Position numbers and translations under genes: made by a program. This document shows positions 63,561-64,000 of a stretch of 64,000 nt of DNA, one piece after another. The stretch spans positions 1 through 64,000 of the forward strand of contig JBIMKP010000017.1 of NCBI GenBank assembly GCA_051861545.1, in the 5' to 3' direction. The notes below the pieces were generated by a model. That model saw only the letters and a program-made list of their open reading frames with translations. It had not been told where the DNA came from and made no database searches. Each line of letters opens with the position of its first letter. The stretch's first letter is position 1. This DNA comes from CAISCU01 sp051861545 (GTDB lineage: Bacteria > Bacteroidota > Bacteroidia > UKL13-3).

Positions 63561-63614
63561 AGCTTCTTATTGACGAAAACCATCATTTTTATCACTTTTC
63601 GTCAATAAGGAGCT
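63561..63614. repeat. Dyad element, copy 2 (most complete)
   Basis: Arms 63561-63579 and 63596-63614 pair at 18 of 19 positions, with the 14-base core CTTATTGACGAAAA perfect. The 16-base spacer is CCATCATTTTTATCAC, one base different from copy 1. It lies 40 bases upstream of the second ATPase start and touches its -7 box. Confidence 0.9.
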
Positions 63615-63708
63615 TAAAACATTACTTATCAATGCATTACAATACTTTCAACTAAAGAAATAACAGGTAGAATATTTTAAAAAATACTTACTTATAGATT
63701 TTAATTTA

Positions 63709-63822
63709 CTATTCACCTTTAATAAGCCAATCGATTGCGTTTACTTTTTTTATCCTATTATAAGTACCATTGTCGTAATCCATGGTTATTAAACGTTTTT
63801 CGTGAAAATTGACAGCAGCAAG
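63709..63822 (-). pseudogene. C-terminal remnant of a third DUF4143 ATPase
   Basis: Translating the minus strand gives HEKRLITMDYDNGTYNRIKK followed by VNAIDWLIKGE and a stop. This aligns with the end of the intact ATPase (FLLTLDYDTANIEGVQKINI, then IDWLLT). An in-frame stop (TAA near 63823-63825) precedes it, and no start or nucleotide-binding motif remains. Only the last 35 or so codons survive, so this is the tail of a deleted copy. Confidence 0.8.
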
Positions 63823-63828
63823 TTAATG

Positions 63829-63870
63829 AAAATCCTAAAACTTCTAATTCATACGTACTTTTAGGATTTT
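63829..63870. repeat. Hairpin AAAATCCTAAAA with 12-bp arms
   Basis: AAAATCCTAAAA (63829-63840) and TTTTAGGATTTT (63859-63870) are perfect complements around an 18-base spacer. It sits between the ATPase remnant and the third dyad copy, where the body of the lost gene should have been. Confidence 0.7.
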
Positions 63871-63942
63871 GAATGATCGTTTTAGTAGTTTAAGTTAAGA
63901 CTATCCTTGTGTAAAATTGTTAAAGCTAAATGCAAGCACTTC

Positions 63943-63988
63943 CTATTGATGAAAACCTAACTTTTAGACATTCTCGCTAATAAGGAGC
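63943..63988. repeat. Dyad element, copy 3 (degenerate)
   Basis: The text CTATTGATGAAAACC ... TTCTCGCTAATAAGGAG follows copy 2 with several substitutions, in the same orientation. It would be the upstream element of the ATPase remnant. Confidence 0.7.
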
Positions 63989-64000
63989 ATATCTTACTAT

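Larger units (their letters stand above)
63522..64000. other. 479-base region with promoter, dyads and gene remnant
   Basis: Upstream of the second ATPase there is no intact gene. The stretch holds the -7 box, dyad copies 2 and 3, the DUF4143 tail remnant and an AAAATCCTAAAA hairpin. The window ends just after dyad copy 3. Confidence 0.75.

Noticed and set aside
62188..63614. The second ATPase with flanking dyads considered as a classical insertion sequence
   Set aside because: The flanks are direct, not inverted, copies; no transposase is encoded and no target duplication is seen.

Overview
This 64 kb window is AT-rich chromosomal DNA from a member of the Bacteroidota. The evidence is phylum-typical: five secreted proteins end in a type IX secretion (T9SS) type A sorting domain (PNP/PIP...G.Y motifs), there is a TonB-dependent receptor with a carboxypeptidase-like N-terminal domain, LytS/LytTR and propeller-type two-component systems, TAnnTTTG -7 promoter boxes, and Bacteroidota-style genes such as Mrp plus a small NifU domain. 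Genus cannot be fixed from sequence alone.

Layout. 0-8 kb (mostly minus strand): a toxin/antitoxin pair with a shortened toxin; a tightly overlapped operon of a PKD/T9SS protein, an ECF sigma factor, a membrane-anchored protein with a C-terminal beta-barrel-like domain, and a lipoprotein; a coiled-coil lipoprotein; and an IS4-family insertion sequence. 8-18 kb (plus strand): a secreted propeller-like T9SS protein, a propeller sensor kinase with its LytTR regulator, a thioesterase, small membrane proteins, a DUF2279-like protein and a lipoprotein with YwqK/MORN-like and TonB C-terminal parts. 18-25 kb: a 2021-residue secreted protein with three seven-repeat propellers, flanked by two copies of a 40-bp direct repeat, then a small conserved-looking protein.

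25-46 kb (minus): an NAD(P)H oxidoreductase with a likely operator, a large palindrome, a translationally coupled TonB receptor/histidine kinase/LytTR regulator operon, the Fe-S assembly pair Mrp and NFU, and three secreted T9SS proteins: a 2605-residue parallel beta-helix protein, a 1329-residue protein with two polysaccharide-deacetylase-like halves, and a 478-residue beta-helix protein. Two tRNA genes (Pro-TGG, Ser-GCT) follow at 45.8-46.0 kb.

46-60.6 kb: a tandem CbxX-type AAA+ ATPase, a UbiA prenyltransferase coupled to a type III polyketide synthase, an OmpR regulator with a TPR histidine kinase and a TPR protein, a Cys/Lys-rich secreted protein, phospholipid genes (psd, cdsA) with glutamate dehydrogenase between them, a CPBP protease and dusB. 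60.6-64 kb: two AAA_14/DUF4143 ATPases, a remnant of a third, and a set of palindromic and iterated sequences tied to their promoter regions. This last cluster is the best candidate for an undescribed arrangement: three direct copies of a long dyad accompany the ATPase genes, and the intact copy abuts a promoter box.
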